This document shows, piece by piece, positions 51,129 to 60,298 of a stretch of DNA of 64,000 bases; the stretch's first letter is position 1, and every line of letters starts with the position of its first letter. Made by a program: the position numbers and the translations under genes. The notes under the pieces were generated by a model. That model searched no databases. It was not told the DNA's origin and worked only from the letters and a program-made list of their open reading frames with translations. Source of the DNA: Usitatibacter palustris (lineage in GTDB: Bacteria; Pseudomonadota; Gammaproteobacteria; Burkholderiales; Usitatibacteraceae); contig NZ_CP053073.1 in the NCBI RefSeq assembly GCF_013003985.1, positions 3,348,001 through 3,412,000 on the forward strand. The letters are read 5' to 3'.

Positions 51129-52051
51129 CAGCTGTCGCCCTCCTTGGCCGGCGGGGGTTCGGGCATCGTGCCCGTGCGCCATGCGAGGTAATTCACGGGA
51201 CGGCGCGGAATGCCGCGAAGGAGCAGCACGCTGTCACGCACGAAAGTCGTTCCATCCTCGAGCCTCGCTTCGGCGCGAACCGAAGCGACGGTGTTGCTGG
51301 GCGGCGAGACAAAGGCAGCACCCTCGATGAACGGCGGCGCGACCTGACCATTGGCATAGGCCTGGTCGCGGCGCGCTATGAACGCGTCGACCTGCGCGGC
51401 CGTGATGTTCGGAATGGCGAGCAGCACTTCGCGCGACGCGGCTTGCACGGAGACGCCGGCCTGGCGGGAGTGAACGGTGAGCAGTGGGGCCATTCGACGA
51501 TAGAGCTCGGGGCGCATTCCGAGGACGAGCTGGAGTTCTTCAAGAGCCTGGAAAGGGGCGTTGGCGGGTCGCCAGGACAATCCTGCCGAGGCGTAATCGG
51601 ATTCCTCCGCGCCGTGCACGCGCTTGAGGGTGTCGGGATCGCGCCAGTCGAGGATCGCATCAAGGAGTGCTACCGCTTCCTCCTCTGGCAGCCCCACCGA
51701 AAGCAGCAACCCTTTCAGCAACGCGTCCGATGCGGTATTCAAATCGATTCTAGCAGACTCATCCCGGATCTCGATCTTCACCGTGGCCCCGTCGAAGCGC
51801 CATTCGCGAGGGGTGCCGTCGCGTTTCCACACGTCAGGCCCCACGTCGTGCCGATAGAGCTCGTGGGCCGCGCGCTGCACGCCCGCTTCCGCGATCGCTT
51901 CGGCGCGCGCCATCGCCATCGAGTTCGCGATCACCAGCGCATCGGAGCGCGCGGAGAGCATGAAGCTCGAGGCGACCACCATGAGCAGCGTCGCGAGCCA
52001 GATCACGAGCACGAGGGCCACGCCCTGCTGGCGATTGCGGGACGCGCGCAT
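51128..52051 (-). CDS. gspK: Type II secretion minor pseudopilin GspK
   Basis: A 307-residue minor pseudopilin. The prepilin leader reads RNRQQG-VALVLVIWLATLLMVVASSF, cleaved after Gly10; it lacks the usual Glu at +5, which is normal for GspK. IDLNTASDALLKGLLLSVGL and LLDAILDWRDPD are the saposin-like alpha-domain and calcium-site segments. GspK caps the pseudopilus tip with GspI and GspJ, encoded just upstream. Confidence 0.88.
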   Translation of the reverse strand: MRASRNRQQGVALVLVIWLATLLMVVASSFMLSARSDALVIANSMAMARAEAIAEAGVQRAAHELYRHDVGPDVWKRDGTPREWRFDGATVKIEIRDESARIDLNTASDALLKGLLLSVGLPEEEAVALLDAILDWRDPDTLKRVHGAEESDYASAGLSWRPANAPFQALEELQLVLGMRPELYRRMAPLLTVHSRQAGVSVQAASREVLLAIPNITAAQVDAFIARRDQAYANGQVAPPFIEGAAFVSPPSNTVASVRAEARLEDGTTFVRDSVLLLRGIPRRPVNYLAWRTGTMPEPPPAKEGDS

Positions 52052-52719
52052 CACGGATTGGGCCTCCGCGGACGGCAACCGCGCTGGAACGCGTTCTCGA
52101 GGCAGCCGGCTTCCTCGGCGAGGAAGGTGCGCGCGATGAAATCGCCCTGCACCTGGCCATCGCGATCCTTCACGACCATGCGCACGAGCTGCGGGATGCG
52201 TCCCGGGAATGTCCATTCGCCGGTCCACTTGGGTTCGGTCAGGTCGTTCTCGCCACCGAAGTACGAGAACTCGATGCTGTCCACGCCCTTCAGCAGGACG
52301 GTGGGCTCGGCCTTGTCGAGCGGCGCGAAATCGACGGCATCGTCATCGGGCTGCGCGCGCCGCATGATGAAGCGCCCCTCGCCTCCCGCCGCCGATTCCA
52401 CCTCGAGGCCGACGAGCGAAAGCCCGCCCGCCGCAAGGCCCGCGGGACGCGACGATACGAAGCGCAGCCGACGGGGCTGGCCGTCGAACGCGAACTTGAG
52501 CGTCGTGGCGTCTTTGAATCGCATGGGGAACAACTCCGATAGCTCGCGGCGCAGAAAGTTCTGCGTCAGGCGCCAATCGGCCGTGCGATGTCCCTTTTCC
52601 TCGCCGATGTCCCAGGCCTTGAGCGCGAACGAGAGTCCTCCCCAGGCCATCGAGAGCATCGCGGCGAGCAGCACCATCGCGATGACCATCTCGAGGAGCG
52701 TGAAGCCCTTCTGCGCCAT
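52051..52719 (-). CDS. gspJ: Type II secretion minor pseudopilin GspJ
   Basis: A 222-residue pseudopilin with leader MAQKG-FTLLEMVIAMVLLAAMLS (cleavage after Gly5, Glu at +5). The globular part has WRLTQNFLRRELSELFPMR and ends in CLENAFQRGCRPRR, a disulfide-capable tail. The stop overlaps the gspK ATG. An upstream in-frame GTG (three codons earlier) is possible. Confidence 0.88.
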   Translation of the reverse strand: MAQKGFTLLEMVIAMVLLAAMLSMAWGGLSFALKAWDIGEEKGHRTADWRLTQNFLRRELSELFPMRFKDATTLKFAFDGQPRRLRFVSSRPAGLAAGGLSLVGLEVESAAGGEGRFIMRRAQPDDDAVDFAPLDKAEPTVLLKGVDSIEFSYFGGENDLTEPKWTGEWTFPGRIPQLVRMVVKDRDGQVQGDFIARTFLAEEAGCLENAFQRGCRPRRPNP

Positions 52720-52724
52720 GCGGC

Positions 52725-53132
52725 TCACGTGCGCGGTCCCAGCGTGAGCGTCGAGAGCGAGATCTCGCGATCGCGGCCGTCCGAGGTGCGCCAGTTCACG
52801 CGCGCATCCACGCGGTACATCGAATACGTGGCCGGAGGGATCGTGGTCTGGCCCTCGGCGATTTCCTCGTGGCGGCCAACGGTGACGGACCACTTGTAGC
52901 GCCTGTCATCGGTTTCGCCATTGGTCGCGCCTTCCTTCAGCGGTTCCTCGACGCCCACGACCGCGAGCTTGGTCTGCGCGACGGCGAGCGCTTCCGAGTA
53001 GGCCTCGAGGTCACCCGAGCGCGACAGGCCCGTGGAGAAAATCTGGAAGATGGTGGTGACGGTGAGTGCCAGCACCATGAAGGCGACCACGACCTCGAGC
53101 AGCGTGAACCCGCCTTGCGATCGCGCGCGCAT
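52725..53132 (-). CDS. gspI: Type II secretion minor pseudopilin GspI
   Basis: A 135-residue pseudopilin: MRARSQGG-FTLLEVVVAFMVLALTV, cleaved after Gly8 with Glu at +5. Length fits GspI. It starts one base after the gspH stop codon region and precedes gspJ by five bases. Confidence 0.86.
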   Translation of the reverse strand: MRARSQGGFTLLEVVVAFMVLALTVTTIFQIFSTGLSRSGDLEAYSEALAVAQTKLAVVGVEEPLKEGATNGETDDRRYKWSVTVGRHEEIAEGQTTIPPATYSMYRVDARVNWRTSDGRDREISLSTLTLGPRT

Positions 53133-53133
53133 G

Positions 53134-53655
53134 TCAGTCGGTGATCGTGACGCGGCCCGTGAGCCAGTCCACGTCGACCAGGAATTTGCGTTCGCCCGAG
53201 CCCACCGTGACGCGGCCGCCCGTCGAGCTGCCGTCAGCGTAGAAGCGGATCGCGCCCTTCTTGGCGCTCTCGACTTCCGTTTGCGCGGTGTAGAGCTTGA
53301 GCTCGATGCCGTCGGGCAGCCGGTAGGAGCGCGGGCCGCCCGTGAAGACGAACTCGCGCGCATCGACATCGAGCGTCAGCGTTGCATCGCGTCGCGTGGA
53401 CATCGCCGTGGTCTGCGCGCTGCGCAAGCCCGCGGCCAGCGTGCGCGCGGCCGCCTTGAGGTCCGCGGCCGAGGCACCCTTGCCGGTGATCGACAGCAAC
53501 ATCGCCATCGCCGCCGCGGCGATCACCAGGACGATGATGATCTCGAGGAGCGTGAACCCGCGTTGAAAAGCAGGTCCTTCGCTTCGCTCAGGATGACAAG
53601 AACCGGGGGGCCAGTTCTTAATTGCTGATGTCCTTGTTGTCGCCCTCGCCGCCAT
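53134..53655 (-). CDS. gspH: Type II secretion minor pseudopilin GspH with altered leader
   Basis: A 173-residue pseudopilin by this start: the cleavage site is Gly33-Phe34 (RG-FTLLEIIIVLVIAAAAM), giving a 33-residue leader instead of the usual 5-10. The only in-frame ATG/GTG/TTG before the site is the ATG at 53655, which lies inside gspG. The leader contains CHPERSEGPAF, the translation of a dispersed repeat (53566-53599). The globular part (TLTLDVDAREFVFTGGPRSYRLPDGIEL) is normal for GspH. Real initiation could instead be at a non-standard codon nearer the cleavage site. Confidence 0.8.
   Translation of the reverse strand: MAARATTRTSAIKNWPPGSCHPERSEGPAFQRGFTLLEIIIVLVIAAAAMAMLLSITGKGASAADLKAAARTLAAGLRSAQTTAMSTRRDATLTLDVDAREFVFTGGPRSYRLPDGIELKLYTAQTEVESAKKGAIRFYADGSSTGGRVTVGSGERKFLVDVDWLTGRVTITD
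53566..53599. repeat. REP-like dispersed repeat in the gspG-gspH junction
   Basis: Minus strand reads TTGTCATCCTGAGCGAAGCG then AAGGACCTGCTTTT. I recognise this as a widely occurring intergenic repeat in many bacterial genomes (the source of frequent HPERSEG peptides in predicted proteins). Here it lies 19 to 52 bases downstream of the gspG stop codon and encodes part of the gspH leader. Confidence 0.7.
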
Positions 53656-54040
53656 CCTTGCCGTCCGCGCCCATCGAGACGATGTCGAAGGCCTTGCCGT
53701 TCTGCCCGGGCTGCGAGTACTTGAAGTCGTTGCCCCACGGATCCTTCAGCGCACCCGCGTCCTTGATATAGGGCCCGTTCCACTTCTCCATCGAACCGGG
53801 CTTGGTGATCAGCGCCGCGAGGCCTTCCGAAGTCGTGGGGTAACGGCCGGCCTCGAGCTTCATGATCTCGAGCTGGCCTTCGATCTGGGTGATGTTCGCC
53901 TTGGCGCGGGCCTGGTTCGCGCGCTCGAGGTTGCCGAAGATCTTGGGCGCGACGAACGCCATGATGGTGCCCAGCAGGATCAGCACGATCACGATCTCGA
54001 GGAGCGTGAAGCCGGCGGCGCGTGAATGGTTTCTTTTCAT
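53618..54040 (-). CDS. gspG: Type II secretion major pseudopilin GspG
   Basis: A 140-residue major pseudopilin: MKRNHSRAAG-FTLLEIVIVLILLGTI, cleaved after Gly10 with Glu at +5. The body has AGRYPTTSEGLAALITKPG and WNGPYIKDAGALKDPWGNDFKY, plus a C-terminal acidic calcium-site segment. Family hallmarks are complete. Confidence 0.95.
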   Translation of the reverse strand: MKRNHSRAAGFTLLEIVIVLILLGTIMAFVAPKIFGNLERANQARAKANITQIEGQLEIMKLEAGRYPTTSEGLAALITKPGSMEKWNGPYIKDAGALKDPWGNDFKYSQPGQNGKAFDIVSMGADGKDGGEGDNKDISN

Positions 54041-54055
54041 GGGGACTCCGTCTTT

Positions 54056-55279
54056 CTAGATAGGCAAGTCGTAGATCGTGAGCATGGCGGTGAGCATCGA
54101 CAGGATGATCGCCGCCACGATCACCGCCATCAGCAGGATCATCGCCGGCTCCAGGAACGCGAGGAGCTTGCGGATCGCCTGTTCGACTTCGACGTCGTAC
54201 GTCGTCGCCACCTGCAAGAGCATTTCGTCGAGTCGCCCGGTCTCTTCGCCCACCTGGATCATGTGGACGGCGAGCAGGGGAAAGCGTCCCGTCTCCATCA
54301 TCGGCCGCCCCAGTCCGCGGCCTTCCTTGAGCTCTCGGCCCACGTTGCCCACGGCCTCCGCGAGCCAGCCGTTGCCCATCGTCTCGCGCACGATTCCGAG
54401 CGCGCCTACGAGGGGCACGCCGTTGGAAAGCAGCGTGCCCAGCGTGCGGGCGAATCGCGCCATCTCCACCTTCGCGACCAGGTCACCGACGAGCGGCCAG
54501 CGAAGGATCGACCGATCGAAGGCAAAACGCGCCTCGGGGTCCTTGAGCTTGCGCGACACGAACCACAGGAACCCGGCCAGTCCGATCGGTAAAACGTACC
54601 AATAGTTCCGCAGAAGATCGCCCGCGACGAGCACGGCCTGCGTGACGAAGGGCAGCGCCTTGCCCGATTGCTCGAAGATCGGCTTGAATCGCGGCACCAC
54701 GGCGACCAGCAGGATCACCACCGAGAAGATCGACACCGCGAAGAGGATGGCCGGATAAACGAGCGCCGAAGTGACCGTGGACTTGAGGGCCTTCGCGCGC
54801 TCCATGAACTCCGCAAGGCGCACCAGCACACCCGGCAGGCTCCCGCCGGCTTCGCCCGCGCGGATCATGTTCACGTAGAAGCGCGAGAACATGCCCTGCT
54901 GCGCATCGAGCGCCTTCGAAAGCGACGCGCCGCCGCGCACTTCATTGCGGATCTTCGCGAGCAGCTCGGCAACGCGTGGCGTGGCCGCGAGATTGATGAG
55001 GATCTCCATCGAGCGATCGAGCGGCAGGCCGGCCTTGAGCAGCGTGGCCATTTCGCGCGTCACGATCCCGATGTCGTCCTGGGAAATGCTGCGGCGCTCG
55101 AAGAGCGGCCGCGATTCGCTGGCGGGGCCGGCGCGTGCGACTGCGGCTTCCTCGGCGCGGATCGGGATGAGCCCGAGGTCCTGCAGGCGCGCGATCGCGG
55201 CCTGGGAGGTCGCGGCTTCGAGCACGCCCTCCTGCACCTCCCCCGTGGGGCTGACCGCCTTGTACTGGTAGAACGGCAT
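54056..55279 (-). CDS. gspF: Type II secretion platform protein GspF
   Basis: A 407-residue inner-membrane platform protein with two homologous T2SSF repeats and three helices. N-terminal MPFYQYKAVSPTGEVQEGVLEA is typical; KAGLPLDRSMEIL, RAGEAGGSLPGVL and VGEETGRLDEMLLQVATTYD mark the repeats. It starts one base after the gspE stop codon. Confidence 0.93.
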   Translation of the reverse strand: MPFYQYKAVSPTGEVQEGVLEAATSQAAIARLQDLGLIPIRAEEAAVARAGPASESRPLFERRSISQDDIGIVTREMATLLKAGLPLDRSMEILINLAATPRVAELLAKIRNEVRGGASLSKALDAQQGMFSRFYVNMIRAGEAGGSLPGVLVRLAEFMERAKALKSTVTSALVYPAILFAVSIFSVVILLVAVVPRFKPIFEQSGKALPFVTQAVLVAGDLLRNYWYVLPIGLAGFLWFVSRKLKDPEARFAFDRSILRWPLVGDLVAKVEMARFARTLGTLLSNGVPLVGALGIVRETMGNGWLAEAVGNVGRELKEGRGLGRPMMETGRFPLLAVHMIQVGEETGRLDEMLLQVATTYDVEVEQAIRKLLAFLEPAMILLMAVIVAAIILSMLTAMLTIYDLPI

Positions 55280-55280
55280 C

Positions 55281-56969
55281 TCAGTCCTCGCGCGTCACGC
55301 GCAGGACTTCCTCGATCGTGGTGTCGCCCGCGAGCGCCTTGCGCAATCCGTTCTCGAACATGGTCTCCATGCCCTCGGAGATCGCCGCAACGCGCAGCTC
55401 GCCGGAGGTGGCGTGCCGCATGATCAAGGAACGAAGCGTGTCCGTCATGACGAGCATCTCGACGATCGAGAGCCGCCCGAAGTAACCGGTGCCCGCGCAC
55501 TTGGCACAACCCACCGGCTTGTAGAGCATGACTTCCCCGGTCGGCACGAAGCGGCGCAGCTGCATCTGCTCGACGACTTCGGGAAGCGCGGGATGCTTTT
55601 CGCGGCAGTGGCTGCAGAGCGTGCGCACGAGGCGCTGCGCGAGGATGCCGGTCACGGTGGAGGTGAGGAGGTAATCCTCCGCGCCCATGTCGAGCAGGCG
55701 GCTCACGGTCGCGGGCGCGTCGTTGGTGTGGACGGTCGAGATCACCATGTGGCCGGTGAGCGCCGACTGCATCGCGATGCGCACCGTCTCCACGTCGCGG
55801 ATCTCGCCCACCATGATGATGTCCGGGTCCTGCCGCACGATGGAGCGCAGCGCGCTCGCGAACGTGAGGTCGATCTGCGGCTTCACCTGGATCTGGTTGA
55901 TGCCGGGCATCTGGTACTCGACCGGGTCCTCGACGGTGACGATCTTCACGTCGGGCTTGTTGAGGCGATCGAGCGCGGTGTAGAGCGTGGTCGTCTTGCC
56001 CGAGCCCGTGGGGCCGGTGACGAGCAGGATGCCGTGCGGCTGGTCGAGCACCGCGAGGAATTTCTCCAGCGCCACGCCCTCGAATCCGAGCGAAGCGAAA
56101 TCGAGCGGCACGCCGCCCTTGTCGAGGATCCGCATCACGACGCTCTCGCCGTGCATCGTGGGCACGGTGGAGACGCGCAGATCGATCTCCTTGCCTTGCA
56201 CGCGCAGCTTGATGCGGCCGTCCTGCGGCAAGCGCCGCTCGGCGATGTCGAGCGAGGCCATGATCTTCACGCGCGAGATGACCGCGGCCGACATGCGGCG
56301 CGGCGGCGACTCGATCTCGTGCAGCACGCCGTCGATGCGGTAGCGCACGACCAGGCGATTCTCGAACGGCTCGATGTGGATGTCGGACGCGCGCGATTCG
56401 AGCGCCTTCGTGAAGAGCAGGTTCACGAGGCGGATGACCGGAGCCTCGCTCGCCATGTCCTTCAGGTGCTCGATGTCGCCCCAGTCGGCCTCCTCGTCGC
56501 GCGATTCCACGCTGTCGACGATCTGCCCCATGGAGCTACGCCCCCCGCCGTAAAGGCGCTCGAGCGCGGCTTCGATTTCATTGGGTGCGGCGATATAGGG
56601 GCGCACGCGCTTGCCCGAGGCCATCTGCATGGCGCTCAGCACATACGAATCGGTCGGGTCGGCGATCGCGACGGCGACCTCTTCGTCGTCCTCGCGCAGC
56701 GGCACGGCCTGCGCATCGCGCAGGAATTTGGCGGAGATGCGCTCTTCCATCAGCGGCAGCTCGGGAAAATCGGCGCCGGATGCGAGCGGGAGGTCGAGCT
56801 GGCTTGCGAGGGCATCGGCAAGATCGCGGCCCGACACCATCCCGAGGCGCAAGAGGATCATTCCGACCTTCTCGCGCGACTCGCCCTCCTGCAGTTTCAG
56901 GGCGCGATCGAGGTTGGCGGTGTCGAGCTTGCCGCGAGCGACGAGGATCTCACCAATACGTTGCGGCAA
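55281..56969 (-). CDS. gspE: Type II secretion ATPase GspE with MshEN domain
   Basis: A 562-residue secretion ATPase. The N-terminal 150 residues read RIGEILVARGKLDTANLDRA and LRLGMVSGRDLADALASQLD, a tandem pattern like the c-di-GMP-binding MshEN domain. The ATPase has Walker A GPTGSGKT (319-326), TVEDPVEYQMPGINQ, Walker B-like PDIIMVGEIRD and HTNDAP. CSHC and CAKC form the zinc-binding tetracysteine. The start is taken as TTG at 56969, with aaggga upstream; no ATG fits the domain start. A TATACT at 57001-57006 on the minus strand could be a -10 element without a clear -35. It is the operon's first gene. Confidence 0.92.
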   Translation of the reverse strand: MPQRIGEILVARGKLDTANLDRALKLQEGESREKVGMILLRLGMVSGRDLADALASQLDLPLASGADFPELPLMEERISAKFLRDAQAVPLREDDEEVAVAIADPTDSYVLSAMQMASGKRVRPYIAAPNEIEAALERLYGGGRSSMGQIVDSVESRDEEADWGDIEHLKDMASEAPVIRLVNLLFTKALESRASDIHIEPFENRLVVRYRIDGVLHEIESPPRRMSAAVISRVKIMASLDIAERRLPQDGRIKLRVQGKEIDLRVSTVPTMHGESVVMRILDKGGVPLDFASLGFEGVALEKFLAVLDQPHGILLVTGPTGSGKTTTLYTALDRLNKPDVKIVTVEDPVEYQMPGINQIQVKPQIDLTFASALRSIVRQDPDIIMVGEIRDVETVRIAMQSALTGHMVISTVHTNDAPATVSRLLDMGAEDYLLTSTVTGILAQRLVRTLCSHCREKHPALPEVVEQMQLRRFVPTGEVMLYKPVGCAKCAGTGYFGRLSIVEMLVMTDTLRSLIMRHATSGELRVAAISEGMETMFENGLRKALAGDTTIEEVLRVTRED

Positions 56970-57221
56970 AATGGGAAAGTCCCTTCGTAAGCATTTGAAA
57001 AGTATAGCATCGGGGGATCCAGCGACCCCCATTGTTTGGGCGTGGCCGGCGCGTCGGTAGGGGAGCGCCTGTAAGCAGATGCGTCGGGGCCGCCGAAGTT
57101 CAGTGCCGATCTCATCGGAGGGGAAGTTAACTGTCGTATCATCCGCTCCGCGTCGAAACCGCCACGCCATCGCCACGTCGATCGAAAGAAGCGCGTTCCA
57201 CCTGAAGCAGCGGAGCATTCC

Positions 57222-58637
57222 TTGCGTCTAGTCCCTACGATTCTCTGCGGAGGCGCCGGCTCGCGGTTGTGGCCTGTCTCCCGCGACTTGCATCCCAAGC
57301 CGTTCATCCGCCTTGCCGACGGCCAGAGCCTCCTGCACAAAGCCTTCCTTCGCGGCGCCAAGCTTCCGGGCGTCCAGGAAGTCCTCACGGTCACGAATCG
57401 CGAGCTGTTCTTCAAGACCCAGGACGAATTCAAGGAGGTCAACGAGGCGAACCTCCCGCTCTCGTACCTGCTGGAGCCGTTCGGACGCGGAACCGCCGCG
57501 GCCATCGCAGCTGCCGCGCTAAGTGTCGAGAAGTCCCACGGCGGCGATGCCCTGCTGCTCGTGCTGCCTGCGGATCACCTGATCGAGGACCAGGCCGCTT
57601 TCGCGGCGGCGGTCGCGCAAGCGACGCGTCTTGCGAGCGCCGGTCGACTCGTGACCTTCGGCATCCGGCCGAGCGCGCCAGATACGGGCTATGGATACAT
57701 CGAGGCGAATGGCAGCGACGTGCTGCGCTTCGTCGAGAAGCCGTCGCTCGAGACGGCACGGTCGTACGTCGAGTCCGGGCACTTCCACTGGAACTCGGGG
57801 ATGTTCTGCTTCAGCGCCGCGTCGATCCTGCGCGAAATGGAGCAGCACGCAGGCGAAGTGTTGTCGGCCGTTCGCGCCTGCATCACCGCGTCGCGAGCGG
57901 CAACGGGGTCGAACGTCACACAACTCGAGCTCGATGCCGACACCTTCGACAAGGTTCCCAATACGTCCATCGACTACGCGGTGATGGAAAAAGCCCAGGG
58001 CGTCGCAGTCGTGCCCTGTGACATCGGCTGGAGCGACATCGGATCCTGGAATGCGATCGGTGACCTGGCGATAGCGGACACTCAGGGCAATCGCATCGAG
58101 GGCAAGGCGGTCCTGTACGACGTCAGCAATTGCTATTTCCGGGGTGCGGGCCGTGTCATCGGTGCGGTCGGCGTCGCGAACCTCGTGGTGATCGACACCC
58201 CCGATGCACTGCTCATCGCGGACAAGTCGCGCTCGCAGGACGTGCGCCATGTGTATGCGCAGCTGAAGGCGGAAGGCAACGATGCGCACAAGATCCACAA
58301 CACGGTGCATCGGCCTTGGGGGACCTACACCATCCTCGAGGAAGGCCCCGGCTTCAAGGTCAAGCGCATCGAAGTGAAGCCCGGCGCGAGCCTGAGCCTC
58401 CAGATGCACCACAAGCGCAGCGAGCACTGGGTCGTGGTGAGCGGAACGGCGAGCGTCGTCAATGGCGAGCAGCAGCTCACCATCAACGCGAACGAATCGA
58501 CCTACATTCCGGCGCTATGCAAGCATCGCCTCGCGAACGACACCGACCAGGAGCTCGTGATCATCGAGGTCCAGAGCGGTGGATACCTCGGCGAAGACGA
58601 CATCGTCCGGTTCTCGGACACTTACGGCCGGCGCTGA
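57222..58637 (+). CDS. manC: Mannose-1-phosphate guanylyltransferase / mannose-6-phosphate isomerase
   Basis: A 471-residue bifunctional enzyme giving GDP-mannose. CGGAGSRLWP (9-18) and PKPFIR are the guanylyltransferase motif; GYGYIEANG and EKP follow. The C-terminal cupin has HRPWGTYTILEEG, KPGASLSLQMHHKRSEHW and DTDQELVIIEVQ, the type II phosphomannose isomerase site. The start is a TTG at 57222 (LVPTILCGG), with ggag 8 bases upstream. GDP-mannose feeds gmd and fcl, encoded downstream on the other strand. The 3' end overlaps the convergent glycosyltransferase gene by 16 bases. Confidence 0.93.
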   Translation: MRLVPTILCGGAGSRLWPVSRDLHPKPFIRLADGQSLLHKAFLRGAKLPGVQEVLTVTNRELFFKTQDEFKEVNEANLPLSYLLEPFGRGTAAAIAAAALSVEKSHGGDALLLVLPADHLIEDQAAFAAAVAQATRLASAGRLVTFGIRPSAPDTGYGYIEANGSDVLRFVEKPSLETARSYVESGHFHWNSGMFCFSAASILREMEQHAGEVLSAVRACITASRAATGSNVTQLELDADTFDKVPNTSIDYAVMEKAQGVAVVPCDIGWSDIGSWNAIGDLAIADTQGNRIEGKAVLYDVSNCYFRGAGRVIGAVGVANLVVIDTPDALLIADKSRSQDVRHVYAQLKAEGNDAHKIHNTVHRPWGTYTILEEGPGFKVKRIEVKPGASLSLQMHHKRSEHWVVVSGTASVVNGEQQLTINANESTYIPALCKHRLANDTDQELVIIEVQSGGYLGEDDIVRFSDTYGRR

Positions 58638-60277
58638 TCCCCGCGCACGCGCCGGCGCGCCGCCTCCCAAAGGTTGGCAAGCGCGCGCAGCGGCCGGGTC
58701 ACGCGCCACGAAAGTGACGAACGAATGACTTCCGCCTGGCGCTGGTGCGCCTGGATCTCGAGGTCCCGCGAGGCGACGACATGGCCGAGTTCCGCGACGC
58801 GCGCATTCAGGTCGCTTACCCCGCGTTGCAGGTTGGTGATGTGGCCGTCGCGCGTGGCCACCTCGCCGCGAATCTCCTCGATCTGTGCGTCGCGTTTGAT
58901 CATCTCGGCATCGCGCCACGCCATGCCGGCCTCGAGCCCACGTGCGCGCGCAACGCCGAACTCCAGCGCGCTAGCGTGCGCACGGAGCATCTCGCCATTG
59001 GGATTGCCGGCGTCGGCCAGCAGGCGAATGCGCCGCGCCACCAGGGATGGCAAGGCCTCATCCTGCGAAGCCCCGGTCCAGAGGCGGGCGGCGATCTGCG
59101 GATCGAACGCAGCCCGGGCATCCCGGTAGGCCTCCTCGAGGATCGCGGCTTGCTTGCGCGGGTCGAAGTGCTTCTCGGCAAAACGACGGCCGCCTTCGCC
59201 GATGCGCCGCGCCCGCTCCGGATCGGCCATTAGCGCGAGGCACTTCTCCGCGATCTCCTCGGGACTGCCGGTTCGATGCAGCAGGGCATCCTCTCCGTCG
59301 CGCAGCATCGATGCGATGTTGGTGTCGGGCAGCACGACAGGGCGGCCGCTCGCGAAAAGCTCCGGCAGCTTCCCGGGCAGGCGCAGGTCCTCGAAGGGAT
59401 GGTTCTTCCCGGGTTGCACGAACACGTCGGCGAGCGCGTAGAGCGCGGGCAGCTCCGCGCGTGGCAAGGCGCCGAGGTCGCGGACAAACTGAGCCACCTG
59501 CGGCGGCAGGCGGTGCAGGAAGTCCAGGGCCACGGGCCCGGAGCGAAGCAGCCTGCACGGCCTGCCTCGCGCGTTGATCAGGCCCACGGCCCGGCACAAG
59601 GATTCGATACCGGGGCGGGTGAAGTCGTTGAGGCCGCCCGGATAGACGATCACGCGCTCGCCGTCATCCACGCCATAGGCGCGGCGTAGCGTTTCGTCCG
59701 GCGCGCGCGGCGCGAACGCCGCCAGGTCGGTGCCCGGCATCACCGTCGTGCAAGGGACCCACGGTGGAACCTCCGGGCGCAGCTTGTCCTGGATGACCAC
59801 CGCCGCATCGGCGAGGGCGATGAAGTGGTCATGGCGCAGGACGTGCGGCATGCCGTCGGGGGTCCAGCGCGAGATCACATCCTCCGTATGCTGGAGAATC
59901 GTTTCCTCGTGCATCCCGATCAAGCCAAGCGACGTGGTCGCGAGGTATCGCTCGTTGTCTTCGAGGTAGATCACCCAGGGCGTGGCGCGGGTCGCGAGAT
60001 AGGCAGCGACGAACCGCCGCACGCCTTCGCGGGGTGTCCACGCGTGGAGGATGTCCGCGGGACGCCCGTCGGCGAACAGCGAAGCGGGATGGGCGAGCGC
60101 CTCCGCGTAGGACGCGATACGCAGCCCTGCGATGGGGTCGCCATCTTCCGTGCTCGCCCCGGGCGGCAGCGCGACTGCGCAGTCGTGGCCGAGCCGCGCC
60201 AGCTCTCGCGCATGCAATTTCAGCGGGACGCCGCTGTTCCCGGACAGGTCTCCATAGAGAACGAACAGGACGTTCAT
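58622..60277 (-). CDS. GT4-like glycosyltransferase with C-terminal coiled coil
   Basis: A 551-residue protein. The first 400 residues form a GT-B transferase: GDLSGNSGVPLKLHARELARLGH at the N-terminus, VIVYPGGLNDFTRPG and FVQPGKNHPFEDLRLPGKLPELFASGRPVV near the donor site. Residues about 440-530 are a predicted coiled coil (AEMIKRDAQIEEIRGEVATR and following), ending in a basic tail, perhaps for membrane or partner binding. The last 16 bases overlap manC. Confidence 0.8.
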   Translation of the reverse strand: MNVLFVLYGDLSGNSGVPLKLHARELARLGHDCAVALPPGASTEDGDPIAGLRIASYAEALAHPASLFADGRPADILHAWTPREGVRRFVAAYLATRATPWVIYLEDNERYLATTSLGLIGMHEETILQHTEDVISRWTPDGMPHVLRHDHFIALADAAVVIQDKLRPEVPPWVPCTTVMPGTDLAAFAPRAPDETLRRAYGVDDGERVIVYPGGLNDFTRPGIESLCRAVGLINARGRPCRLLRSGPVALDFLHRLPPQVAQFVRDLGALPRAELPALYALADVFVQPGKNHPFEDLRLPGKLPELFASGRPVVLPDTNIASMLRDGEDALLHRTGSPEEIAEKCLALMADPERARRIGEGGRRFAEKHFDPRKQAAILEEAYRDARAAFDPQIAARLWTGASQDEALPSLVARRIRLLADAGNPNGEMLRAHASALEFGVARARGLEAGMAWRDAEMIKRDAQIEEIRGEVATRDGHITNLQRGVSDLNARVAELGHVVASRDLEIQAHQRQAEVIRSSLSWRVTRPLRALANLWEAARRRVRGDQRRP

Positions 60278-60298
60278 GCGCGCGCGCCGGGTTCGGCG

